This document shows positions 1 to 5,191 of a stretch of DNA of 5,568 nt, one piece after another. The notes below the pieces were generated by a model that was not told the origin of the DNA, ran no database searches, and was given only the letters and a program-made list of their open reading frames with translations. Positions within the stretch are counted from its first letter, which is position 1, and each line of letters opens with the position of its first letter. The translations under genes were made by a program, and so were the position numbers. The stretch comes from JAHEIJ01 sp040235565 (lineage in GTDB: Bacteria > Pseudomonadota > Gammaproteobacteria > UBA6429 > Thiohalophilaceae), in the NCBI GenBank assembly GCA_040235565.1, contig JBECLA010000117.1, forward strand, positions 1 through 5,568, in the 5' to 3' direction.

Positions 1-505
1 TGTAGGTCCGGCTCAAATCATCAACCTTGATCATGGAAGGATCATTTAACCCCCCTGCCCCGCCCGTGGCAATGATCGGTAATTTATTACGACGGCAATA
101 ATAAATCATGGCCGCCTTGAACTTGATACTGTCTATGGCATCAATGACATAATCATAACCACGATCCAGTAATGTCGGCATATTTTCCATGTTGATGAAA
201 TCATCAATCGGATGAACCCGGCATTCGGGGTTGATAGACTGGATACGTTTTGTCATGGCGACAATTTTTTTTACCCCCATGCTTTCGGAAAGCGCATGAA
301 TTTGTCGATTGGTATTGCTGGCGGCGATTTCATCATAATCAATCATTGTCAGTTCTCCGATGCCAGACCTGGCCAATGCTTCTACTGCCCAGGAACCCAC
401 TCCGCCCACACCCACCACGCAAACATGTAATTGCGGCAACAGCGCAAAGGCCTGTTTTCCGTACAGACGTTCCAAACCGGCAAACCGTTCCTGGTATTCG
501 CTCAT
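1..505 (-). CDS. tcdA: tRNA threonylcarbamoyladenosine dehydratase TcdA (3' end cut by window)
   Basis: TcdA is a ThiF/E1-like enzyme that uses ATP to cyclise N6-threonylcarbamoyladenosine at tRNA position 37 to ct6A, acting in the cytoplasm. Only the first 168 codons are present; E. coli TcdA is about 268 residues, so roughly 100 C-terminal residues lie beyond the left edge. The nucleotide-binding glycine motif VVGVGGVGSW is at residues 30-39, followed by the strand-ending acidic pair in MIDYDE (54-59) and the family signature NTNRQIHAL (64-72). Further on come NPECRV, DYVIDAIDS, YYCRRNK and TGGAGG, all closely matching E. coli TcdA as I recall it. The start is the ATG at 505: an in-frame TAG lies four codons upstream, so no longer start is possible. 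The ribosome binding site is weak (AGAG before an A-run). The gene follows yjjV by 24 bases on the same strand, so the two are probably co-transcribed. MoeB and ThiF are relatives, but NTNRQIHAL and the N-terminal 'RFAGLERLYG' favour TcdA. Confidence 0.95.
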   Translation of the reverse strand, partial: MSEYQERFAGLERLYGKQAFALLPQLHVCVVGVGGVGSWAVEALARSGIGELTMIDYDEIAASNTNRQIHALSESMGVKKIVAMTKRIQSINPECRVHPIDDFINMENMPTLLDRGYDYVIDAIDSIKFKAAMIYYCRRNKLPIIATGGAGGLNDPSMIKVDDLSRTY

Positions 506-529
506 TTTTTTGCTCTATACACTGAAGAC

Positions 530-1303
530 TCAACTGACTGGTTCAATGCCCAGGACCGCATGGGCGTTGGCTGTCGTTTGTTGGGCCAGTGCATTGGTAT
601 CCATCTGGCGCACCTCCGCCAACGCTGTCAGGACATGGACAAGATATTCCGGACTGTTACGCTCTCCCCGGTGCTGGGCGACCACCATATCGGGTGCATC
701 CGTTTCCAACACAAGGGCTTCCAGGGGCAGTGTCTGTGCCAATTGACGTATTTTGCTGGAACGTTCGTAGGTCAAGGTGCCGCCAAATCCCAGCTTGAAT
801 CCAAGGTCGAGATACTGTTGGGCTTGTTGCAGACTGCCGTTAAAGGCGTGCGCGATGCCTCCTGTAACACGTATGCGTCGTAAAGTGGCCAGTACCTGAT
901 CATGTGCCTTGCGCACATGCAGTAATACCGGCAGGCCGGTATCGCGCGCGATCGCTAACTGGGCTTCAAAAATTTTCTGCTGCTGTTGCCGATCCAGATC
1001 AGCAAGGTAAAAGTCCAGTCCGATTTCCCCAACCGCAATCGGGTTTTCTGTCTGCAGTTTTTCTTCCAGCGCGTGGAGATCTGCGGGCTGATGCGATTCG
1101 ATATAGACCGGATGCAATCCCAGGGCAGGATATAAGCCGACCTCCTGACGACATAACTGCAACAACTTGCTCCAGCCTGCCGCATGAATTGCCGGCACCA
1201 CAATCCGGGTCACCCCCTGATTGCGGCAACGCTCAAGGATAGTGCCACGATCCGCATCAAATTCCTCGACATCAAGGTGACAATGGGTATCAATTAAATC
1301 CAT
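530..1303 (-). CDS. yjjV: TatD-family metal-dependent DNase, YjjV-like
   Basis: This is a 257-residue TIM-barrel hydrolase of the TatD family, a normal length for the group. E. coli members are metal-dependent DNases (3'-5' exonuclease activity) of the cytoplasm. The expected metal ligands are all visible: H7 and H9 in IDTHCHLD, E93 in VGEIGLDFY, H128 in LLHVRKAHD, H151 in GIAHAFNGS and D201 in LETDAPDM. The features IVVPA near residue 35, FGGTLTYERSSKIR (172-185) and LPLEALVLETDAPDM resemble E. coli YjjV (TatD3) more than TatD itself, so I use that symbol; family-level assignment is certain, the subfamily less so. The ATG at 1303 is chosen because family members begin just before (I/F)DTHCH. 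A TTG at 1324 would add seven residues (MCFILDG) without a ribosome binding site or a family match. Only a weak GATGG element precedes the ATG. The gene is divergent from greB and lies 24 bases upstream of tcdA. Confidence 0.93.
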   Translation of the reverse strand: MDLIDTHCHLDVEEFDADRGTILERCRNQGVTRIVVPAIHAAGWSKLLQLCRQEVGLYPALGLHPVYIESHQPADLHALEEKLQTENPIAVGEIGLDFYLADLDRQQQQKIFEAQLAIARDTGLPVLLHVRKAHDQVLATLRRIRVTGGIAHAFNGSLQQAQQYLDLGFKLGFGGTLTYERSSKIRQLAQTLPLEALVLETDAPDMVVAQHRGERNSPEYLVHVLTALAEVRQMDTNALAQQTTANAHAVLGIEPVS

Positions 1304-1390
1304 GCCATCAAGTATAAAACACAACCCAGACCGGGGGTGAACTGCCGCGTGATATACTTTATAAAATATTTTGTGTTACCCCTTACCGCC
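1304..1390. promoter_or_regulatory. yjjV / greB divergent intergenic region
   Basis: These 87 bases separate two divergent genes and should hold both promoters. The AT-rich core at 1351-1374 contains -10-like hexamers on the plus strand, TATACT at 1353-1358 and TATAAA at 1360-1365, either of which could serve greB. Neither has a convincing -35 partner at 16-18 bases. No Shine-Dalgarno sequence is visible directly before the greB ATG. The presence of promoters is inferred from gene orientation; exact boxes are not established. Confidence 0.4.
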
Positions 1391-1885
1391 ATGTCCCGCT
1401 TTCGTCCACCCCAACCAAAAGCCTCTCCCTACATCAGCCGGGAAGGATTCACCGCGCTGCAGCAGGAACAAAAAAACCTGTGGCGCCGCCGGACAGAAGT
1501 CACCCGGGCATTGAGCGCCGCCGCCGCCGAAGGCGACCGGTCGGAGAACGCCGAATATATTTATCGTAAAAAGGAATTACGTGGCATCGACCGGCGTATT
1601 CGCTATTTACAAAAACGCCTGCCGGAATTGAAAGTCGTTGACACAGTACCGGATAATCCCCGGCAGGTATTTTTTGGCGCATGGGTGACACTGGAAGATA
1701 AAACAGGTGAGGAACGCACTTACCGAATTGTGGGACCGGATGAATTTGATTCTCATAAACACTATATCAGCATGGATTCACCCATGGCGCGGGCCTTGCT
1801 GAAAAAGGCCATTGATGACGAAGTGATCGTCGAGACGCCCAATGGCGCTGTACATTACTGGATTATTGCTGTGCGGTATTCCTGA
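1391..1885 (+). CDS. greB: Transcription elongation factor GreB
   Basis: GreB binds the secondary channel of RNA polymerase and stimulates cleavage of the extruded 3' RNA in backtracked complexes, freeing stalled polymerase. The protein has 164 residues (E. coli GreB has 158). An N-terminal coiled-coil hairpin carries the tip signature EGDRSENAEYIY with the two acidic residues needed for Mg2+ coordination, D49 and E52. It is followed by RRIRYLQKRL. The C-terminal FKBP-like domain contains VFFGAWVTLED, YRIVGPDEF and the near-invariant ISMDSPMARALLKK. FFGAWV, the ID-R-RYL pattern and the long basic N-terminus point to GreB rather than GreA. The start is the ATG at 1391, giving MSRFRPPQP, an N-terminus I recall from other gammaproteobacterial GreB proteins. 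The open frame extends 18 codons upstream (to 1337), but that part has no family match. No clear ribosome binding site precedes either start. The gene is monocistronic, convergent with the small membrane gene 48 bases downstream. Confidence 0.96.
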   Translation: MSRFRPPQPKASPYISREGFTALQQEQKNLWRRRTEVTRALSAAAAEGDRSENAEYIYRKKELRGIDRRIRYLQKRLPELKVVDTVPDNPRQVFFGAWVTLEDKTGEERTYRIVGPDEFDSHKHYISMDSPMARALLKKAIDDEVIVETPNGAVHYWIIAVRYS

Positions 1886-1933
1886 AAAACAAACCGACTG
1901 AGCCCCAATTCCTGCCAGAAAGCCGAGTCCGGG

Positions 1934-2146
1934 TTAAATCATTCCCAGAGAAAAAGTCACCAGGTACGTCACACTGATCAACACCAGACCGCCACCCCAG
2001 ACGGTTAACCACATTACTCGTCCTCGCAACCCGAGGCCAAACAGCACAACGCCTATCAGCAATCCCAACACGACCGCAAACACCAGCGCCTCCCCGCTCA
2101 CAGGCGGTCCGACTTGCTGGCTGGTTTCCCCGATACGATAGCGCAT
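1934..2146 (-). CDS. Small two-helix membrane protein, function unknown
   Basis: I do not recognise this 70-residue protein. After a polar N-terminus (MRYRIGETSQQVGPPVSG) it has two strongly hydrophobic segments, about residues 20-40 (ALVFAVVLGLLIGVVLFGLGL) and 44-67 (MWLTVWGGGLVLISVTYLV within it), separated by the tight basic turn RGR (41-43). This predicts a helical hairpin in the inner membrane with the positive turn on the cytoplasmic side, by the positive-inside rule, placing both ends outside. The ATG at 2146 lacks a strong ribosome binding site. It lies 96 bases downstream of the yjbQ-like gene on the same strand and ends 48 bases from the convergent greB stop. The long uninterrupted hydrophobic pattern and tidy fit between neighbours support a real gene. 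Nothing in the sequence indicates a specific role. Confidence 0.65.
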   Translation of the reverse strand: MRYRIGETSQQVGPPVSGEALVFAVVLGLLIGVVLFGLGLRGRVMWLTVWGGGLVLISVTYLVTFSLGMI

Positions 2147-2166
2147 AATTCTGTTTTATTTTCTAA

Positions 2167-2193
2167 CCTGAATAGCGAAGTCGTAAATTCAGG
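2167..2193. repeat. 7-base inverted repeat in the gap upstream of the small membrane gene
   Basis: CCTGAAT at 2167-2173 is perfectly complementary to ATTCAGG at 2187-2193, with 13 bases between the arms. No T-run follows on either strand, so it does not look like an intrinsic terminator for the yjbQ-like gene. It lies just before the small membrane gene, so an operator or an RNA hairpin in the leader is possible. The function is inferred only from position. Confidence 0.4.
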
Positions 2194-2206
2194 ATAATCT
2201 GATTAT
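2194..2206. repeat. Palindrome ATAATC-T-GATTAT
   Basis: Perfect 6-base arms flank a single central T. It abuts the 2167-2193 inverted repeat directly. A one-base spacer is too short for an RNA hairpin, so if functional it would be a DNA-binding site for a dimeric regulator. AT-rich palindromes of this size also arise by chance. Confidence 0.35.
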
Positions 2207-2242
2207 TGTTGCTGTGTATTTTGTGAACGGCAGATGACAGTG

Positions 2243-2650
2243 TTATTCATCCGCGATGACTGTACAAACTACCTGACGTTGCTTGCGAGGACCATCAAAT
2301 TCGCAAAAGAAAATATTCTGCCAGGTCGACAAACCAAGCTGTCCTTCAATAAGCGGAATGGTTTCTGAGGGACCAACCAACCCGGATTTCAGGTGCGCGT
2401 CACCATTACCGTCCTGGGCATCATGCAGCCAGACACCCTGCGGAATCAACTGGCGTAACAGATTTACCACATCAGCCTGGACACTTTCATCCCAGTTTTC
2501 CTGAATCATGATGGCCCCGGTGGCGCCCTGGGCATAGACATTGACCAGACCATTCGTCACGCCACTACGCTCAACCACTGCTTTCACCTGGTTGGTAATG
2601 TCGATCAATATTTCACGTTGAGTCGTTTCCAGAGTAATCGTCTCACGCAT
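2243..2650 (-). CDS. yjbQ: YjbQ / UPF0047 family protein
   Basis: This 135-residue protein belongs to the YjbQ (UPF0047) family, compact beta-rich proteins often annotated as 'secondary thiamine-phosphate synthase', an activity seen for some members but whose physiological role is unclear. The C-terminal signature is strong: WLHDAQDGNGDAHLKSG (74-90), VGPSETIPL (92-100), LSTWQNIFFCEFDGPR (107-122), ending VVCTVIADE. H76 and H86 are retained. The E. coli protein has QHTS followed by LNEN in the first conserved block; here the matching block is QGAT at 41-44 followed by IQEN at 49-52, so the first histidine is absent. The ATG at 2650 is chosen because AGGA stands nine bases before it; a TTG at 2659, three codons upstream, would touch that site directly. 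The cupin gene ends five bases upstream, so the two are very likely one operon with coupled translation. Family is certain; function in the cell is not. Confidence 0.88.
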   Translation of the reverse strand: MRETITLETTQREILIDITNQVKAVVERSGVTNGLVNVYAQGATGAIMIQENWDESVQADVVNLLRQLIPQGVWLHDAQDGNGDAHLKSGLVGPSETIPLIEGQLGLSTWQNIFFCEFDGPRKQRQVVCTVIADE

Positions 2651-2655
2651 CGTTT

Positions 2656-2964
2656 TCAATCCTGCTGTTTTCTGTAACCATATAACCAGCGATTCCGGCC
2701 CGTGCCGACATTGCGTACGGTATGAGAAACTCCGGCAGGTATCAGTATCTCCTCACCTATTTCCGCCCGTATTACGCGTGCGGAAAATTCCAGTTCGATC
2801 TCGCCATCCAGCAACATTACCAGTTCATCTGTGCTATGCACAAAGTTGGCCCACACCTGTCCCGCAGGATCACTCCAGATATCACAGGAAAAGCCGCGGT
2901 CTGCCCATTGCTGACATACCTGCTCGAGATTGATCTGCATTAACTCCGGTTCAATTTCATTCAT
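2656..2964 (-). CDS. Small single-domain cupin protein
   Basis: This 102-residue protein is a single cupin barrel. Cupin motif 1 is VHSTDELVMLLDGEIEL (42-58) with possible metal ligands H43 and E47; the usual HxH is reduced to one histidine. Motif 2 is GEEILIPAGVSHTVRNVG (70-87) with the canonical P-G-H-N spacing and H81. The segment FSCDIWSDPAGQVW before motif 1 and WLYGY near the end resemble a group of short bacterial cupins of unknown activity. The substrate cannot be read from sequence, and with only two histidines metal binding is uncertain. The start is ambiguous. The ATG at 2964 gives the longest form but has no ribosome binding site. An in-frame ATG at 2940 (residue 9) has GGAG only three bases before it and would give 94 residues. 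The gene is first in a tight pair with yjbQ (5-base gap) and is divergent from the HAD gene. Confidence 0.85.
   Translation of the reverse strand: MNEIEPELMQINLEQVCQQWADRGFSCDIWSDPAGQVWANFVHSTDELVMLLDGEIELEFSARVIRAEIGEEILIPAGVSHTVRNVGTGRNRWLYGYRKQQD
2660..2663 (-). promoter_or_regulatory. Ribosome binding site AGGA for the yjbQ-like gene
   Basis: AGGA on the minus strand lies nine bases before the ATG at 2650 and inside the last codons of the cupin gene. It decides the start in favour of 2650 over the TTG at 2659, and shows that ribosomes finishing the cupin gene end on top of the next start region. Confidence 0.6.
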
Positions 2965-3078
2965 CAGCGCAACAAATTTAAATCAACTTGTATGATCACA
3001 TCACTCAGCATTTGCATCTCCCAGAGGGAAGATTATTCTTTATATATTAATATATCTCGCTTTAGTTGGGCATTCAGC
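2965..3078. promoter_or_regulatory. Cupin / HAD divergent intergenic region with AT palindrome
   Basis: These 114 bases lie between divergent genes. The centre holds the perfect 14-base palindrome ATATATTAATATAT at 3042-3055. A possible promoter for the HAD gene is TTGCAT at 3012-3017 with TATTCT at 3034-3039, a 16-base spacer, each a mediocre match. The palindrome could also supply -10 elements in both directions. Nothing resembling a known regulator's full site was seen. Confidence 0.4.
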
Positions 3079-3864
3079 ATGGACAAGGCAGGCATACTTT
3101 TTGATATGGATGGCGTCCTGTATGAGGGTGATAACCCTGTCACAGGAGCGCCTGAGGTAATCCGGTTCGTCCAGCAGCATAATATCCCGTTTCTTTTTCT
3201 GACCAATACGACATCTCGCTCTCGCACTATTCTGGTAGAAAAGCTGGCCGGTTTTGATATCCACGTATCCGAATCAAAAATTCTGACACCGCCCATCGCC
3301 GCCTGCCACTGGTTACAGGAAAACAACAAAGGACCGGTAGCATTATTTGTTCCACCAGCGACCCGAAGCGAGTTTAACAAACTCAATATCATTGACTGGC
3401 AGACGGCCGAAACGGTGGGAGCAATTGTGCTTGGTGATCTGGGAGAGGCGTGGAACTTCGACACACTCAATCGCGCCTTTCGCCTGTTAATGCACCAGCC
3501 TCATCCTTTTCTGGTAGCCCTGGGACTCACGCGTTACTGGCAAGCCACAGACGGGTTACGACTTGATACCGGCCCCTTCGTCAAGGCGCTGGAATACGCC
3601 AGCGGTCAGGAAGCCGTCGTTCTCGGTAAACCTGCCAGACTCTTCTTCACTGCAGCACTCCAGTTACTTGGGCGACCCGCCAGGCAAGTGGTTATGATTG
3701 GTGATGACATTCGTAGTGATATCGATGCGGCACAACAATGTGGCATCGACGGTTTACTGGTCCGTACCGGCAAATTTCGTTCCCAGGATGTTGAGCTGGG
3801 TATTACACCACATGCCGTACTGGACTCCGTCGCTGATCTACCAACCTGGTGGCAGGCACAGTAA
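3079..3864 (+). CDS. HAD-superfamily IIA phosphatase, LHPP-like
   Basis: This is a 261-residue haloacid-dehalogenase-type hydrolase, with the four motifs in order. Motif I is FDMDGVLYEG with nucleophile D9 and acid/base D11. Motif II is FLFLTNTTSRSR with T42. The motif III lysine is K184 in VVLGKPARLFF. Motif IV is IGDDIRSDIDAA with D209 and D210 binding Mg2+. The large C2-type cap between motifs II and III (about residues 70-180) and the NagD-like order place it in subclass IIA. The segments TPPIAACHWL, NRAFRLL and LGLTRYWQ resemble the LHPP / phospholysine phosphohistidine pyrophosphatase-like group. The substrate is unknown; small phosphate or pyrophosphate esters are typical. The start is the ATG at 3079, since family members begin just before motif I. 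The frame stays open to an ATG at 2992, but those 29 extra residues show no family match and cross the AT-rich promoter-like region. There is no strong ribosome binding site. The gene is monocistronic and convergent with the 3889-3999 ORF. Confidence 0.9.
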   Translation: MDKAGILFDMDGVLYEGDNPVTGAPEVIRFVQQHNIPFLFLTNTTSRSRTILVEKLAGFDIHVSESKILTPPIAACHWLQENNKGPVALFVPPATRSEFNKLNIIDWQTAETVGAIVLGDLGEAWNFDTLNRAFRLLMHQPHPFLVALGLTRYWQATDGLRLDTGPFVKALEYASGQEAVVLGKPARLFFTAALQLLGRPARQVVMIGDDIRSDIDAAQQCGIDGLLVRTGKFRSQDVELGITPHAVLDSVADLPTWWQAQ

Positions 3865-3888
3865 CCCTCCTCGTTCCTCTGGTCCGCT

Positions 3889-3999
3889 TCAGGCAAGCCA
3901 CCTTACCAGACCAACCACAATTACTCCGATTGTGAGACAAATCACACAGGCAATCACCAGCTTGATGGCTTGTGGCAAATTGCGAATTTTTTCTAGCAC
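3889..3999 (-). CDS. 36-residue single-helix membrane peptide, function unknown
   Basis: This short reading frame starts with GTG at 3999 and ends with TGA at 3889-3891. It begins MLEKIRNLPQAIK, then has one strong hydrophobic segment, residues 14-32 (LVIACVICLTIGVIVVGLV), and ends RWLA. GGAG stands eight bases before the GTG, the best placed Shine-Dalgarno in this window apart from yjbQ's. The layout, an amphipathic basic N-terminus followed by one transmembrane helix, suggests a peptide anchored in the inner membrane. It lies 35 bases downstream of the ParB-like gene on the same strand and probably shares its transcript. The frame is open further upstream to a TGA overlapping the end of the ParB-like gene, but only non-standard start codons occur there. 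I do not recognise a family; a toxin-like or accessory membrane peptide are both possible. It could also be a chance ORF, though the coherent hydrophobic block and ribosome binding site argue otherwise. Confidence 0.5.
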   Translation of the reverse strand: MLEKIRNLPQAIKLVIACVICLTIGVIVVGLVRWLA

Positions 4000-4007
4000 T
4001 GCGCTGA

Positions 4008-4011
4008 CTCC
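4008..4011 (-). promoter_or_regulatory. Ribosome binding site GGAG for the 36-codon ORF
   Basis: GGAG on the minus strand is eight bases before the GTG at 3999. It is the main reason for choosing this start, because the open frame otherwise offers no ATG. Confidence 0.45.
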
Positions 4012-4034
4012 GGGAGGGAACTGCCGAGGATTCT

Positions 4035-5072
4035 TTATTCACTCGCAACGGCGGCAACCAGGGCGAGATCGCCAAACTTGACAGTATCGATATCAAATTT
4101 TTTAGCTGCCGCGGCCATCCGGGTCAAGGCCGCCGCCATACTCATTGGAGGCGTGGTATCGCCTTTTTTGGCACGGTGGAAGCGAACCGGATTAATCCGG
4201 GCGACCACATAACTGCGCAGGTAAGGTGATTTGAAACCCCGCTTTTGCAAGCCAGCAATGATTCGTTTCACCTGGCTCTCAATTTCCAGCAACCGCGCCG
4301 CATAATTGTTTCGTTCCCTTAAACTGACGCGCAGGGTACGTTCGCTGAATCGATCCACTTTTTTCAGGAAAGGACTATAGGCACCGCCTGCGAACCGTTT
4401 GTTCTCCAGGTATATGAGGCCCAGGGTCAACAGTTCCGGAGCTTCAAACTCATTCGCGTAATCAAGCTCCTTGGCCCGGGGCTTGCTCTCGGCCAGCGCC
4501 TGCGCCATTCTAATAACTTCCAGGCTACGATCCTTGAGGTTATGGGCTTTTTCGGTATTCAGCGCCAGAATCCGAAACGCAAGTTCCTCATCCGGCGAAA
4601 CCAGCGCCGTAATCTGATGCAACCCCAGCATCTTTGCCGCTGCCAGGCGATGTCGTCCGTTGGGTGTCCACAGGCGACCATCCGCACCCCGCACCACAAT
4701 CAGAGGATCAAGAAATGAACCACTCTCTTCAATCTTTTGTGCCAGACGTTTGGTATGCGTCGGCGAAAGATCGCGCTGGAACGGCGTAGGTTGAACCGCC
4801 TTTAAGGGCAAGGCGGCCAGTAACACCGCCCTGCCGGACAATGGTTCACGATACCCGCCAATGGCGGCGCCGCCCACGCTCTCAACTTCCGCGACCAGTG
4901 GGCCCAGTCCCGCAGCATCTAGCGGCAACACCATTTCGGCGGCGGTCAAGCCACGCTTATCCTTGCGGGGTTGAAGTTTGCCGGTTTTTTTCTTGCGCGT
5001 AATTTTCCTGGCGGCTCGCCTCGTCGCAACCTTTTTTTTGGCTTTCTTCTTGGTCTTTTTCTTGGCTGCCAT
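4035..5072 (-). CDS. ParB N-terminal-domain protein with histone-H1-like lysine-rich tail
   Basis: This 345-residue protein opens with a very basic tail: 22 of the first 40 residues are Lys or Arg (MAAKKKTKKKAKKK, then RKITRKKKTGK), resembling histone H1 tails and suggesting non-specific DNA or RNA binding. A ParB/sulfiredoxin-like domain follows at about residues 83-155: LPLKAVQPTPFQRDLS, then LAQKIEESGSFLDPLIVV, then the box NGRHRLAAAKMLG (138-150), the counterpart of the GERR-RA nucleotide-binding box of ParB. The next block, LALNTEKAHNLKDRSLEVI, lies where ParB places its linker to the helix-turn-helix. The rest (FEAPELLTLGLIYLE, GGAYSPFLKKVDRF, SYVVARINPVRF) does not look like standard ParB. 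No parA, and no recognised parS, is in the window, so a role in chromosome partition is not supported; a nucleic-acid-binding or CTPase-type function is a guess. The ATG at 5072 is preferred over the TTG just before it at 5075; AAGAG lies four bases upstream of the ATG. It is divergent from the unknown gene at 5192 and precedes the small membrane ORF. Confidence 0.85.
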   Translation of the reverse strand: MAAKKKTKKKAKKKVATRRAARKITRKKKTGKLQPRKDKRGLTAAEMVLPLDAAGLGPLVAEVESVGGAAIGGYREPLSGRAVLLAALPLKAVQPTPFQRDLSPTHTKRLAQKIEESGSFLDPLIVVRGADGRLWTPNGRHRLAAAKMLGLHQITALVSPDEELAFRILALNTEKAHNLKDRSLEVIRMAQALAESKPRAKELDYANEFEAPELLTLGLIYLENKRFAGGAYSPFLKKVDRFSERTLRVSLRERNNYAARLLEIESQVKRIIAGLQKRGFKSPYLRSYVVARINPVRFHRAKKGDTTPPMSMAAALTRMAAAAKKFDIDTVKFGDLALVAAVASE

Positions 5073-5191
5073 CAATCTCTTATCCGAATTTTCAATATTC
5101 TATTTATATACTGCTTACAGGGATATTGCACCCGGTCTCATCACATGCCCGGGTATGCTATGCTCCGCTTCAATTAATAAGGTACCTTGGA
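5073..5191. promoter_or_regulatory. ParB-like / unknown gene divergent intergenic region
   Basis: These 119 bases should hold promoters for both divergent genes. For the right-hand gene an extended -10 (TG, one base, TATGCT at 5159-5164) is visible without a good -35. For the ParB-like gene, TATAAA-type sequence occurs on the minus strand around 5101-5110. An inverted repeat, ACCCGG at 5130-5135 and CCGGGT at 5149-5154, lies between the two candidate promoters, an arrangement typical of a shared operator. Assignments are tentative. Confidence 0.4.
5130..5154. repeat. Inverted repeat ACCCGG-13-CCGGGT
   Basis: Perfect 6-base arms lie 13 bases apart in the divergent promoter region. The GC-rich arms stand out against AT-rich surroundings. 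The right arm overlaps the first base of a TATGCT hexamer, so a bound protein could block the rightward promoter. No T-run follows, so it does not look like a terminator. Confidence 0.35.

Noticed and set aside
431..883. 150-codon plus-strand open frame opposite yjjV and tcdA
   Set aside because: It lies antisense to two well recognised genes, its protein has no recognisable features, and it is explained as a shadow of their codon use.
1391..1429. GreB N-terminal extension relative to E. coli
   Set aside because: MSRFRPP-type N-termini are, as I recall, common in other gammaproteobacterial GreB proteins, so this is ordinary variation.
1890..1932. Possible bidirectional terminator between greB and the small membrane gene
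   Set aside because: The only stem (CCGACT with AGTC-C-GG) is short, bulged and has a long loop. A T-rich stretch follows on the minus strand, but the structure is too weak to call.
2984..3003. CRP-like half site around TGTGATCATAC on the minus strand
   Set aside because: Only the TGTGA half is present; the matching TCACA half is missing at the required spacing.
2992..3078. In-frame upstream ATG that would lengthen the HAD phosphatase by 29 residues
   Set aside because: The added residues have no family match, motif I would be displaced from its usual place near the N-terminus, and the stretch crosses the AT-rich promoter-like region.
3033..3470. 145-codon minus-strand open frame opposite the HAD gene
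   Set aside because: It is antisense to intact HAD motifs and extends through the intergenic AT palindrome; the protein shows no domain-like pattern.
3878..3910. TCTGGT ... ACCAGA inverted repeat after the HAD gene as a terminator
   Set aside because: Six-base arms with a 21-base loop and no T-run on either strand; much of it lies inside the 36-codon ORF.
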